From Parachlamydia sp. (lineage in GTDB: Bacteria > Chlamydiota > Chlamydiia > Chlamydiales > Parachlamydiaceae): a stretch of DNA of 10,529 bases. Positions 1-7,094 of the stretch are shown here, piece by piece. The stretch is from NCBI GenBank assembly GCA_021298935.1, contig JAJTHR010000202.1, forward strand, positions 1 to 10,529, read 5' to 3'. Made by a program: the position numbers and the translations under genes. The first letter of the stretch is position 1. Every line of letters starts with the position of its first letter. The notes below the pieces were generated by a model. It saw nothing but the letters and a program-made list of their open reading frames with translations. It ran no database searches and was not told the DNA's origin.

Positions 1-14
1 ATCGTTATTAATTT

Positions 15-18
15 GGAG
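15..18 (+). promoter_or_regulatory. Ribosome binding site of the first kinase-like gene
   Basis: GGAG lies 5 nt before the ATG at 24 and supports that start. Only 23 nt of upstream sequence are present, so the promoter, or an upstream member of the operon, lies outside the window. Confidence 0.7.
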
Positions 19-23
19 TATTT

Positions 24-2354
24 ATGGATGTTAGTAATAATCGAAATATTCATCAAAGCTCACTTACTGTTCATCATTATTCGGAAGACGGAACACCTAA
101 GACAAAGGATAAGATGTCTAAACAGCAGAGTAAAATGCATAACGAAACATCAACGCCTTCAAAGTCATTATCGGGCAAGGGAAAACTGGAACAGCCTCCA
201 ATTAGTTCTAAAGTCAAAAAGGCTGCCAGTCGATTTAATTCCATAGCCAAAGCGCCCATTTCTTCGAAAAAATTTCCCATTTCACAAGGTCAAATTGCCG
301 CCCAGGCAAAATTGCATCAAACTAAGCGTCAGTCCAAAGCGTATGCCTCCCAGCAGGAAACTTTGACACCAATGGGTGATTCAGCCAATGCAGTGTTTAA
401 GCTTGGAAAAGAAAGGGGGTATGGGGGGACAGAAGGAAAGCCTACGACCTATGGAAAAACAGCTAGCCAAATTGCTGCAGAAAAATCTTCTTTAAAGGAA
501 CCGGCCGCTGTCGGAGCATTCTTTAAAGTAGGCAATAAGGATGAAAAGGCAGCCGGGACGATGGAAAAAATGATGTGGGATTTTGCCTGTATCCTCGGCC
601 TGGAAGCGCACTTTGTACCCACAGGGACAGTGGATATTTATTATGACCAGGCTGGCGGGCCGACGCCAGAAATTGATCGGAGGTTGAGGGAAGGTGAGAC
701 GAAAGAAAGAAAGGCCGGGGTATGGGATGCGGCGGGGCGTATTGTAGAAACCACGGATGCCGCAAAGGACAAGCAAGGGGGGATTCAGCCTGCACAACAA
801 GGCACAGTATTGGGGAAATGGCGAGACTCCGATCCAGCGCATAGGCCTCCTATCGCGCAAGAGGAAATTAGTCGGACGATTGTAACAAGCCTTGTTTTCG
901 GCATGTTTGATGCGCATGCGAATAATATTTTTGTGACCGATGAGGGAACGCTCAAGTTTTTTGACAATACGAGAAGCATGCCCCATTCCAATGGATGGAT
1001 AGATCGAGGAAATCACCTCGTTTCTTCCTACCGTTGCGCCCTTCTGGATATGAATGGAAGCAGGCATGTATTAACGCCTGAGGAAAAAGAGCAGGTAAAA
1101 AATCAGATCGAGGATGTGGCTGCCAAAATGGAAGATTTTGAAAAGTACATGGATTTTGTGGAAGAAAGCGCTGAGTCTTTGCCATTTGGCTGGCTGGATA
1201 CCAAAGCTGCCTTATCCGCCATGCAATCAAGAGTCGACCGCATGCGCACAGCCATTGATGATCCGAAAGTGAATACCCTGCTCGATCTTTCAATGCGAAC
1301 CATCGATGGATATAAAATGTCAGTGGTTTTGCAATACATTAAAGACCTTGCCGAGGCAGATGATAACGGTGAAAAACTTCCTTCCGAGCCTTTACATGGG
1401 GCAATTGGGTACACATCGCTTGAAGATCTGTTTGCCATTCTTGAGTCCAAACACATCAATGCGCGCGAGGTTATTGATTTTTGCGAGCGTGAAAATGACT
1501 ATGATAATCTTTTGAATGGCGCCCTTGAAATCTACGAACATGCGGAAAATTTTTGGAATCAACTCGAAAATGACAGGCAGCATACTGAAGAGGTGATTGC
1601 CGATCTCCACAAAACAATCGAACAATATGACCGGGATTTGGAGCGCATTAAGGACGGATACTTTGATGATGTGGAGACCACAGCCTTTAATAAAGTCATT
1701 TCTGAATTGAAAAAAGAAATTGTCATTATAGAGAAGGATGTGAGCCATGCAGAGAGTGAAATTGAAGAAAAAAGAAGTCAAATTGAAAGAAATAAAGATA
1801 AGGCAGAACTTCTCCAATCAAACATTGATGACCTTTCTTTTCAACTTGACCATTTCAAATACAAAAAAGGAGAAGGGGAAACAGAATTAACTGAATTAAA
1901 CGAAGCCCTTGTCAAATATGTGGATGATGAAAGAACACTGGACAGAATACGCGATCTTAAAGAGGAACTGGTTGAATACGATACTGAAATTAAAGCCTTG
2001 AACCCTCAACTAATTTTATTAAAAAGAGAAAAAATTACCATAACTAAAGCAAATATCGAAATTAATTCTGAAATTAAAAAACTGCAATCTACGGTCAAGG
2101 AAAAAAATTCAGAAATTGCCTTATTAAAAGAAGACAAGTTAAAAATTATAGAAAAAACAGTTTTAGATGCCATTGATGAAGTCGAAGACGATTTGGAAAA
2201 AAAACAAAAACAATTGCAATATTTAATAGAAGATAGCGATAACAATTGGTTGCTGGATGATTTGAAAGATCACGCAAATATAGATTTAAAAGATAAAGAC
2301 AGGGAGTTTTGTGAGAAAATAAAACAAAGAATTTCATATAAATTATTTTATTAG
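24..2354 (+). CDS. PI3/4-kinase-like protein with long coiled coil (paralogue 1)
   Basis: This 776-residue soluble protein has no signal peptide or membrane segment. Residues 1-85 are rich in Ser, Lys, Gln and Thr and look disordered. Residues 89-139 form a block shared with the two following genes (QAKLHQ, PMGxSANxVFKLG). The kinase-like part follows: FFK with K168, MEK with E181, then VPTG, a GGIQ motif, the loop D296-A-H298-x-x-N301-I, and F-D314-N ending in MPHSN. This order parallels type II phosphatidylinositol 4-kinases: a VFK lysine, a VP-T strand, SLQ, D-R-H-x-x-N and I-D-N/H-G-x-x-x-P. Residues about 510-750 are a charged heptad-like coiled coil, followed by a conserved tail with D754, K756, D757, R760 and C763. 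It is first in a three-gene operon. Kinase fold is inferred from motifs; substrate and activity are unknown. HipA-like or other atypical kinases are alternatives. A secreted effector role is inference. Confidence 0.8.
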   Translation: MDVSNNRNIHQSSLTVHHYSEDGTPKTKDKMSKQQSKMHNETSTPSKSLSGKGKLEQPPISSKVKKAASRFNSIAKAPISSKKFPISQGQIAAQAKLHQTKRQSKAYASQQETLTPMGDSANAVFKLGKERGYGGTEGKPTTYGKTASQIAAEKSSLKEPAAVGAFFKVGNKDEKAAGTMEKMMWDFACILGLEAHFVPTGTVDIYYDQAGGPTPEIDRRLREGETKERKAGVWDAAGRIVETTDAAKDKQGGIQPAQQGTVLGKWRDSDPAHRPPIAQEEISRTIVTSLVFGMFDAHANNIFVTDEGTLKFFDNTRSMPHSNGWIDRGNHLVSSYRCALLDMNGSRHVLTPEEKEQVKNQIEDVAAKMEDFEKYMDFVEESAESLPFGWLDTKAALSAMQSRVDRMRTAIDDPKVNTLLDLSMRTIDGYKMSVVLQYIKDLAEADDNGEKLPSEPLHGAIGYTSLEDLFAILESKHINAREVIDFCERENDYDNLLNGALEIYEHAENFWNQLENDRQHTEEVIADLHKTIEQYDRDLERIKDGYFDDVETTAFNKVISELKKEIVIIEKDVSHAESEIEEKRSQIERNKDKAELLQSNIDDLSFQLDHFKYKKGEGETELTELNEALVKYVDDERTLDRIRDLKEELVEYDTEIKALNPQLILLKREKITITKANIEINSEIKKLQSTVKEKNSEIALLKEDKLKIIEKTVLDAIDEVEDDLEKKQKQLQYLIEDSDNNWLLDDLKDHANIDLKDKDREFCEKIKQRISYKLFY

Positions 2355-2356
2355 AC

Positions 2357-2360
2357 GGGG
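2357..2360 (+). promoter_or_regulatory. Ribosome binding site of the second kinase-like gene
   Basis: GGGG sits 6 nt before the ATG at 2367, in the 12-nt gap after the preceding stop codon. The short gap points to cotranscription with the preceding gene. Confidence 0.5.
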
Positions 2361-2366
2361 TAGCAG

Positions 2367-4649
2367 ATGAATATTAATAATCATCTTGACGTTAGTAAAA
2401 ATGATTTTCCACCTGAAAAATCATCCATGGATAAAAAGGCGGGAACAACTGACAATAAAACAACGACTCAAAAAAGCAAAATCGCTTCTTCAGACGCCCC
2501 ACCCAAATTATCCAATACGGTCAAAAAAGAAAAACCTTCTTCTTCCAGTAAAGTAGTCAATGAGGCCTCCAGGCTATTGGCAGCCATGAGCAAAGGAAAG
2601 GGGCGAGCAGCCGTTTCCAGTGGAGCCATTGCAGGGCAGGCAAGGTTGCATCAGGCCATGCGTCAAGCCAAGGCGTTCGCAGCAAACCAAACCGATTTGA
2701 CTCCCATGGGCACCTCTGCAAATCAAGTCTATAAAATGGGCAGGGAAAAAGGGGAGGTCGGGACCGAAGGCCAAATTAAATTTGGCAAAACAAAAGAAGA
2801 GATAAATGCAGAAAGGGCCGTTGCTCCAAAAGCCATTTCCGCCTTCTTTAAAGTGGGAAGCGGCGATGAAAAAAGTGCCGGCGCTATGGAGAAAATGATG
2901 TGGGATTTTGCTGTCATCCTTGGATTGGAGCGCCAGTTTGTCCCGACGGGGACAGTGAATATTTTGTACAATCAAGAGGTGTCCAGCGCCAAGGAAATCG
3001 ACGGTGAGGTGCCTGAAAATGAAATTAAGGAAAGAAAAGCAGGGACATGGGATGCAGCGGGGCGCCTGGTCGAAGCATCCGACGAATCAAAGTTAATGCA
3101 GGGGGGCATACAGGCTGCCCAAACAGGACATGTTCTTAGCAGCTGGAAGCTCCTTGATTCGGCTATTCGTCCCCCTATTGAACAGGAGGAAGTCAATCAA
3201 GCCACCGTCACGAGCATTGCCTTTGGCATGTGGGATTGCCATTCAAGAAATATTTTTATCACCGATGAAGGAAAAATAAAATACTTTGATAATACAAGAA
3301 GTATGCCCCATTCCAATCAATTTATCAATAGAGGGGACAATAAACTTGTTTCCTCTTACCGCTCTTCCCTGCTCGATCTCCCTCAGTCCATAGTGATTTT
3401 AACTCCAGAAGAAAAAGCAAAAATGAAAGAGCAGATCAATCAAATAGCAGGCAAATTGGAAGATTTAAAAAAATACATGGAATTTCGGCATAAAACAATC
3501 GAGGCCTTGCCCTACGGATGGCTGGATTCCGGGCTATGCATGGATGCCATGGAAGAGCGAGTCAAGCTAATGCAGGCGGCTATAGATAATCCAAAAACCG
3601 AATCACTCATGGACTTTGCGCTTCAATCCGTACCGGGATATGCCTTTTCAGTCGCCCTTGAGCAAATTAGCGACATGGATATGAAATTTGATGGGATTGA
3701 AGAGCCTTTGCACAACAATATCGGCTATACTTCAGTGGGTAAATTGTTTGAAATTCTAGATAAAAATGTCATTAGTGCAGAGGAAGTCCTGCAGCTTGCA
3801 AATCGGGGCTTAAGTTATACGGAACTTTTGCAAAGAACTTATGAAATCTTTGAACAGGCAGACCAGGTAAGAGAGCGGCTTGACTATGATATTGCAACAA
3901 CTAAGGAAATTATTAGAGATTTAAATGCCAAAGCGGACTCTCTTTTTGAAGAGCTCGAGCATGTCAGAAGCCGCTCCCATGATGATGTCATTGCATTGGA
4001 TGATGAGATAAGAACAATCGAGCAAGAAACAAACAGTCTCAATGGTGAATTAGATCGATTGGAATATAATATTGACCTTAATGAAAGTGAAATAAAGGAG
4101 AACGAGCAGGAAATTACTCAATTAGAAAGTGAAATTGAGAGTCTGAAAACATCATCAAATATCATGGAAAATGAAATCTCTGACTTAGTGAGTAAACAAG
4201 CTTTGTATGACAAAGAAAGTGATGAATTTTTTGATCTCGGTTTGAATATTCACTACAAAAAGGTTGACATTTCAGAGTTAAAACAAAAAAGAAATGAATT
4301 AGATCAACAAATTAATAATATTTTAAGCGAAAACGAATCAATTAAAACAATAATAGATGAGCTGTTTAAACAAATTGATGTCATTAAAGAAAAACAAATA
4401 ACGAATGATTACAGGATTGAAGACTTAGTTAATAAAATTGCTGACATAGAAGATAGTTTTAAGGCTGATATACTTCAAGCAGAGAGTGAGATAGAAGAAA
4501 AAAAAGATGAACTAGATGCTTTAATTAAAGATTTTGAAGTCAATACGGCCATTCCCAATCAAAAAGTTTTAGAGAAGCTTCAATCCGAGGCGGCGATTGA
4601 TTTTAAAGATCTTCCAAGAGCCGAATGTGAGGCGATGAGAGCATCTTAA
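2367..4649 (+). CDS. PI3/4-kinase-like protein with long coiled coil (paralogue 2)
   Basis: This 760-residue protein is clearly paralogous to its neighbours. The first ~75 residues are a Ser/Thr/Lys-rich low-complexity stretch. The shared block (GxIAGQARLHQ, PMGxSANxVYKMG, GTEG) is followed by a kinase-like domain with K162 in FFK, E175 in MEK, VPTG, the loop D290-C-H292-x-x-N295-I, and F-D308-N followed by MPHSN. The putative catalytic D/H/N and the putative metal-binding D are therefore kept. Residues about 500-725 are a Glu/Lys/Asp/Ile-rich coiled coil, more AT-rich in its DNA than the kinase half. The C-terminus repeats the tail motif (D745, K747, D748, R751, C754). The start is fixed by the SD and by the MNINN/MNVND similarity to the next protein. 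The domain call follows from motif order and needs structural confirmation; a secreted effector role is inferred from the N-terminus and coiled coil only. Confidence 0.8.
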   Translation: MNINNHLDVSKNDFPPEKSSMDKKAGTTDNKTTTQKSKIASSDAPPKLSNTVKKEKPSSSSKVVNEASRLLAAMSKGKGRAAVSSGAIAGQARLHQAMRQAKAFAANQTDLTPMGTSANQVYKMGREKGEVGTEGQIKFGKTKEEINAERAVAPKAISAFFKVGSGDEKSAGAMEKMMWDFAVILGLERQFVPTGTVNILYNQEVSSAKEIDGEVPENEIKERKAGTWDAAGRLVEASDESKLMQGGIQAAQTGHVLSSWKLLDSAIRPPIEQEEVNQATVTSIAFGMWDCHSRNIFITDEGKIKYFDNTRSMPHSNQFINRGDNKLVSSYRSSLLDLPQSIVILTPEEKAKMKEQINQIAGKLEDLKKYMEFRHKTIEALPYGWLDSGLCMDAMEERVKLMQAAIDNPKTESLMDFALQSVPGYAFSVALEQISDMDMKFDGIEEPLHNNIGYTSVGKLFEILDKNVISAEEVLQLANRGLSYTELLQRTYEIFEQADQVRERLDYDIATTKEIIRDLNAKADSLFEELEHVRSRSHDDVIALDDEIRTIEQETNSLNGELDRLEYNIDLNESEIKENEQEITQLESEIESLKTSSNIMENEISDLVSKQALYDKESDEFFDLGLNIHYKKVDISELKQKRNELDQQINNILSENESIKTIIDELFKQIDVIKEKQITNDYRIEDLVNKIADIEDSFKADILQAESEIEEKKDELDALIKDFEVNTAIPNQKVLEKLQSEAAIDFKDLPRAECEAMRAS

Positions 4650-4658
4650 ATTTAGCTC

Positions 4659-4662
4659 GAGG
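4659..4662 (+). promoter_or_regulatory. Ribosome binding site deciding the start of the third kinase-like gene
   Basis: GAGG lies 5 nt before the ATG at 4668. A GTG at 4662 in the same frame overlaps this SD and has no better SD of its own. The ATG also gives a protein beginning MNVND, matching MNINN in the preceding paralogue, so 4668 is preferred. Confidence 0.65.
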
Positions 4663-4667
4663 TGCTT

Positions 4668-6422
4668 ATGAATGTTAATGACAAAAGCCCCTTTTCTATC
4701 AGTCCCTATTCGCAACCAAGCGAAAGTGCGGCTCCATCGATTTGTGAAAAAATAGTAAGAAAAGTTGTCGAGAAGCAGGCCTCAAATAATTTTGGATCGT
4801 CAAAACCCATTTTGCAAGGAAGGAGGATTACCAAGGGGGCTATAGCCGGTCAGGCTAAGCTGCACCAGGCCATCCGTCAAGCTAAATCGTATGCGGCCTC
4901 GCAATCCGAACTCAAACCTATGGGTAAATCAGCCAATGAGGTTTTTAAGCTTGGCAAACAAAAAGGCTATGTCGGAACGGATGGGAAGATCACGTTTGGT
5001 AAAAATGAGGCCGAAATTGCCGCAGAAAAAGAAAGCCTGGATGATCCTGATTTTGTCTCCACATATTTTAAAATGACTAAAGAAACAACAGTAGGGGAGA
5101 AAAGCGCCGGATTGATGGAAAAAATGGTGTATGACTTTGCTGTTATCCTTGGTTTAGAGGAGCAATTTGCCCCAACAGCCATGACTCGGGTCTTCTATGG
5201 GCAGGATTTTTCGAATGCCCAAGAAGCGCATGAATTCAAAGATTTAAAAGCTGACCAGCGAAGTGGTTGGGATGAAGAGGGGCGTCTGCTCCCCCTTTCC
5301 GATACAAGCAAGGGGCTTGATGGGGGAATCCAGGCTGCACAGCAAGGACATACATTAAAGGATTGGAAGCAGTTAACCGGCCCAAAGACCAAATTAATTC
5401 AATCAGAAGTCAATCAGGCATTAGTGACAGCCATTGTTTTTGGCATGTGGGATGCTCACCTGGGCAATATTATCCTGACAGAAGAGGGGCAACTCAAGTT
5501 CTTTGACAATACAAGGAGTCTGCCCCATTCTAACGGCACTATCGACAGTGGAGGCTATCTTGTTTCCGCTTTCCGCATCGGCCTCTTAGGGTTGCCTGCG
5601 AGTAAAATCCCCCTTAAAAATGAAGAAAAAATTGAAATGAAAGAACAGATCCTATCCATGGATCAAAAAATGCAAGATTTAAAAAAATACATAGCTTCTA
5701 TTGGAAATAGCATTAAAAGGCTGCCTTATGGCTGGTTTGAAACTGAAAAAGTGATCGCTGCCATGAATGAGCGCATTGAACTGCTAAAAAATGCGATTGA
5801 TAATGAGGAAGTTGAAACTCTTGTTGATCTTGCGATGCATGCTGTCCCTGGGTATAAATTTTCCATGGGTTTGGAAATGATTTCCAACATTCTAGATACC
5901 CAAAAAACAATGACAAGTAAGGAAATCATCCTAAGAACCTACCCGCTTCATAATAACATCGGATTCACGCACATTGATGTTTTGTTGGAAAAATTGGCGG
6001 ATGCCGGCATTGATTCCAGCAAAGTCATGGCTTTTTGTGAAGAGGCGACCACATCCAAACAGCTTTTAGAAGGAATTTATGAAATTTACAAAGTGTCAAA
6101 AGATAGCAAACTTCAACTTGAAGGCGAGATTGAAACGACACGGCATTTAATAGCAGAAAACAATGACACTTTTAAAAAATTGAATGAAGAGCTAGAAAAA
6201 GCCGAGACTGAGGATGAACTAGAAGCAGTCAGCAGTCTTATCGTAGAATTAATGACAGATAATGACCATCTTCAATCGACCCTGGGAAGATTATTGAAAG
6301 AAAAGAGAGAAGAGGCACAGGCAATCAGTTTGGGTAGAGAAAAAGTTCTTGAAGAAATGAAAGAAAAATCGGAAAAAGACTACAAAGACCATCCCAGAGA
6401 GTTCTGCGATCTATTAAAATGA
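4668..6422 (+). CDS. PI3/4-kinase-like protein with short coiled coil (paralogue 3)
   Basis: This 584-residue protein is the shortest of the three paralogues. It keeps the common block (AGQAKLHQ, PMGxSANxVFKLG, GTDGK) and the kinase-like motifs: K135 in YFK, E151 in MEK, a P-T strand (here APTAMT rather than VPTGTV), GGIQAAQQGH, the loop D262-A-H264-L-G-N267-I, and F-D280-N then LPHSN. The following helical region (LPYGWF, AIDNEE, VPGYKFS, LHNNIGFT) is also shared. The coiled coil covers only about residues 478-570, roughly 100 residues against ~230-240 in the other two, yet the C-terminal tail is kept (D571, K573, D574, R577, C580). The size difference is thus an internal change in the coil, not a truncation. 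The gene is last in the operon, and its TGA stop overlaps the terminator stem. Phosphoinositide kinase-like activity is inference from motif order; substrate unknown. Confidence 0.8.
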   Translation: MNVNDKSPFSISPYSQPSESAAPSICEKIVRKVVEKQASNNFGSSKPILQGRRITKGAIAGQAKLHQAIRQAKSYAASQSELKPMGKSANEVFKLGKQKGYVGTDGKITFGKNEAEIAAEKESLDDPDFVSTYFKMTKETTVGEKSAGLMEKMVYDFAVILGLEEQFAPTAMTRVFYGQDFSNAQEAHEFKDLKADQRSGWDEEGRLLPLSDTSKGLDGGIQAAQQGHTLKDWKQLTGPKTKLIQSEVNQALVTAIVFGMWDAHLGNIILTEEGQLKFFDNTRSLPHSNGTIDSGGYLVSAFRIGLLGLPASKIPLKNEEKIEMKEQILSMDQKMQDLKKYIASIGNSIKRLPYGWFETEKVIAAMNERIELLKNAIDNEEVETLVDLAMHAVPGYKFSMGLEMISNILDTQKTMTSKEIILRTYPLHNNIGFTHIDVLLEKLADAGIDSSKVMAFCEEATTSKQLLEGIYEIYKVSKDSKLQLEGEIETTRHLIAENNDTFKKLNEELEKAETEDELEAVSSLIVELMTDNDHLQSTLGRLLKEKREEAQAISLGREKVLEEMKEKSEKDYKDHPREFCDLLK

Positions 6423-6450
6423 CCCCTCATGAATGAGGGGTCCATTTTTT
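6421..6450 (+). terminator. Intrinsic terminator of the kinase-like operon, possibly bidirectional
   Basis: GACCCCTCAT (6421-6430) is perfectly complementary to ATGAGGGGTC (6433-6442). A realistic hairpin has 9 bp with a TGAA loop. TTTTTT follows at 6445-6450. The minus-strand gene stops at 6452, so the same hairpin could end that transcript too, although only a short ATTTT follows on that strand. The stem begins inside the stop codon of the third paralogue. Confidence 0.85.
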
Positions 6451-6451
6451 C

Positions 6452-6991
6452 TTATCTTCTTCTCTGCATATTCCGGTTGTCAAAGTTTGCATTGTTTGAA
6501 GGATTGGATGGGACTTCAATTCTTTCCATTGACGGATAGGTATTGTAATAGCCGCTTGAATTGGGAACGGGGCGGAAGTTTCCCGAAACATTGTAAGAGC
6601 TTTGGTATTGAGATGCATTGCCCCATTGGTTGATATAAGGGTCGGCCGAGTAACCTGTTCCATAATAATACTGTCGAGGGTATCCACCTGCATCCGCTCC
6701 GTCATAGCCATAGCCTCTCATTCCTGGATTCTCTATATCGTAAGCTTCCGATTCCGGAACGCCTGCATAGAAAGCATCCTTGTCATAGCGCCAGTTTTCT
6801 TTGTAATCCCAATTGCCCCTATTGATATTGCGATTATATAAGGAATTATCATCGCGATCCCGAAAGGCAATTTCTTCCCTGTCGGTGGTTGCTTTACGTA
6901 AGTTTTTTTTTCTGATACTGCTGACTGGGATTATTTGTTTGGGTATTTTGACTCGGTTGATTTTGACGATTACTTTGCTGATAACTGACAT
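6452..6991 (-). pseudogene. Downstream frame of a frameshifted secreted Y/G/N-rich protein
   Basis: This open frame carries the C-terminal part of the gene that starts at 7082; meaningful sequence probably begins at the A-run (6911 downward). From there the protein is hydrophilic and rich in Tyr, Gly, Asn, Ser, Pro and Arg, with repeated YG/YY/NP-type stretches and an Arg-rich end (MQRRR). No known domain is recognised. An ATG at 6991 opens the frame, but the residues it would add (Val/Ile/Lys-rich) do not match the composition of either half, and a Q/N-rich frame overlaps it, so independent initiation is unlikely. Removing one A from the run would join the frames into a protein of about 209 residues with a signal peptide. 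The open frame shows little sign of decay after the break, which favours recent mutation, slippage or sequence error. The hairpin at 6421-6442 lies just downstream. Confidence 0.6.
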
Positions 6992-7082
6992 TATTTGTCT
7001 GGTTTAAATCGGTTTGGGCCTGCGCAGAAGCCGCTGACAATAAAGCAAAACACAACAAGGGATAGGTATGACGGAACAACAT
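6894..7082 (-). CDS. N-terminal part of a secreted Q/N-rich protein (62 residues as read)
   Basis: As read, the gene encodes 62 residues and stops at 6894 just after a run of nine A. The first ~22 residues are a classical Sec signal peptide: Arg and His near the start, a hydrophobic core (PLLCFALLSA), and a likely signal peptidase I site at ASA or AQA. The mature part is almost pure Gln, Asn, Ser, Thr and Pro. It follows the Rsb-fusion gene by 9 nt behind a very strong SD, so the two are probably cotranscribed. The final KKKLT comes from reading through the A-run in this frame and is probably not the natural end: the next frame continues for ~150 low-complexity residues. The protein is probably exported to the periplasm or surface; its function is not recognised. 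Confidence 0.6.
   Translation of the reverse strand: MLFRHTYPLLCFALLSAASAQAQTDLNQTNNVSYQQSNRQNQPSQNTQTNNPSQQYQKKKLT
6903..6911 (-). other. A9 homopolymer, frameshift or slippage site
   Basis: Nine consecutive T on the + strand give an A9 run in the mRNA of the secreted-protein gene. Read in the start frame it gives CAG AAA AAA AAA CTT ACG TAA. Losing one A (or gaining two) restores the downstream frame. Runs of this length are known substrates for RNA polymerase slippage and for replication slippage, and are also common sites of sequencing errors. Confidence 0.7.
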
Positions 7083-7086
7083 AGAA

Positions 7087-7094
7087 CCTCCTTA
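7087..7094 (-). promoter_or_regulatory. Strong Shine-Dalgarno overlapping the upstream stop codon
   Basis: On the minus strand TAAGGAGG matches the anti-SD of 16S rRNA over 8 nt, 4 nt before the ATG at 7082. Its first three bases are the TAA stop of the Rsb-fusion gene. This fixes the start of the secreted protein and implies translational coupling or at least cotranscription. Confidence 0.85.

Noticed and set aside
492..1067. 191-codon open frame on the minus strand, antisense to paralogue 1
   Set aside because: It lies wholly inside a well-supported gene with conserved motifs, has no good SD, and its Pro/Arg/Cys-rich composition is typical of an antisense shadow.
1392..1817. 141-codon minus-strand open frame
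   Set aside because: Its Phe/Ile/Leu-rich composition is the complement of Lys/Glu-rich coiled-coil codons; no start signal and no recognisable domain.
4662..4667. GTG start for the third kinase-like gene
   Set aside because: The GTG overlaps the SD that serves the ATG at 4668, and the ATG start matches the N-terminus of the preceding paralogue.
24..6422. HipA-type toxin kinase interpretation of the three paralogues
   Set aside because: The D-x-H-x-x-N and later Asp could fit HipA, but the F-D-N followed by M-P-H and the GGIQ and VPTG motifs fit the type II PI4K order better. It remains an alternative, and there is no antitoxin-like small gene beside them.
6813..7007. Hydrophobic plus-strand open frame that could pass as a small membrane protein
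   Set aside because: It is antisense to the Q/N-rich and A-run region, lacks an SD, and its Ile/Leu content is explained by complementing Asn/Gln/Tyr codons.
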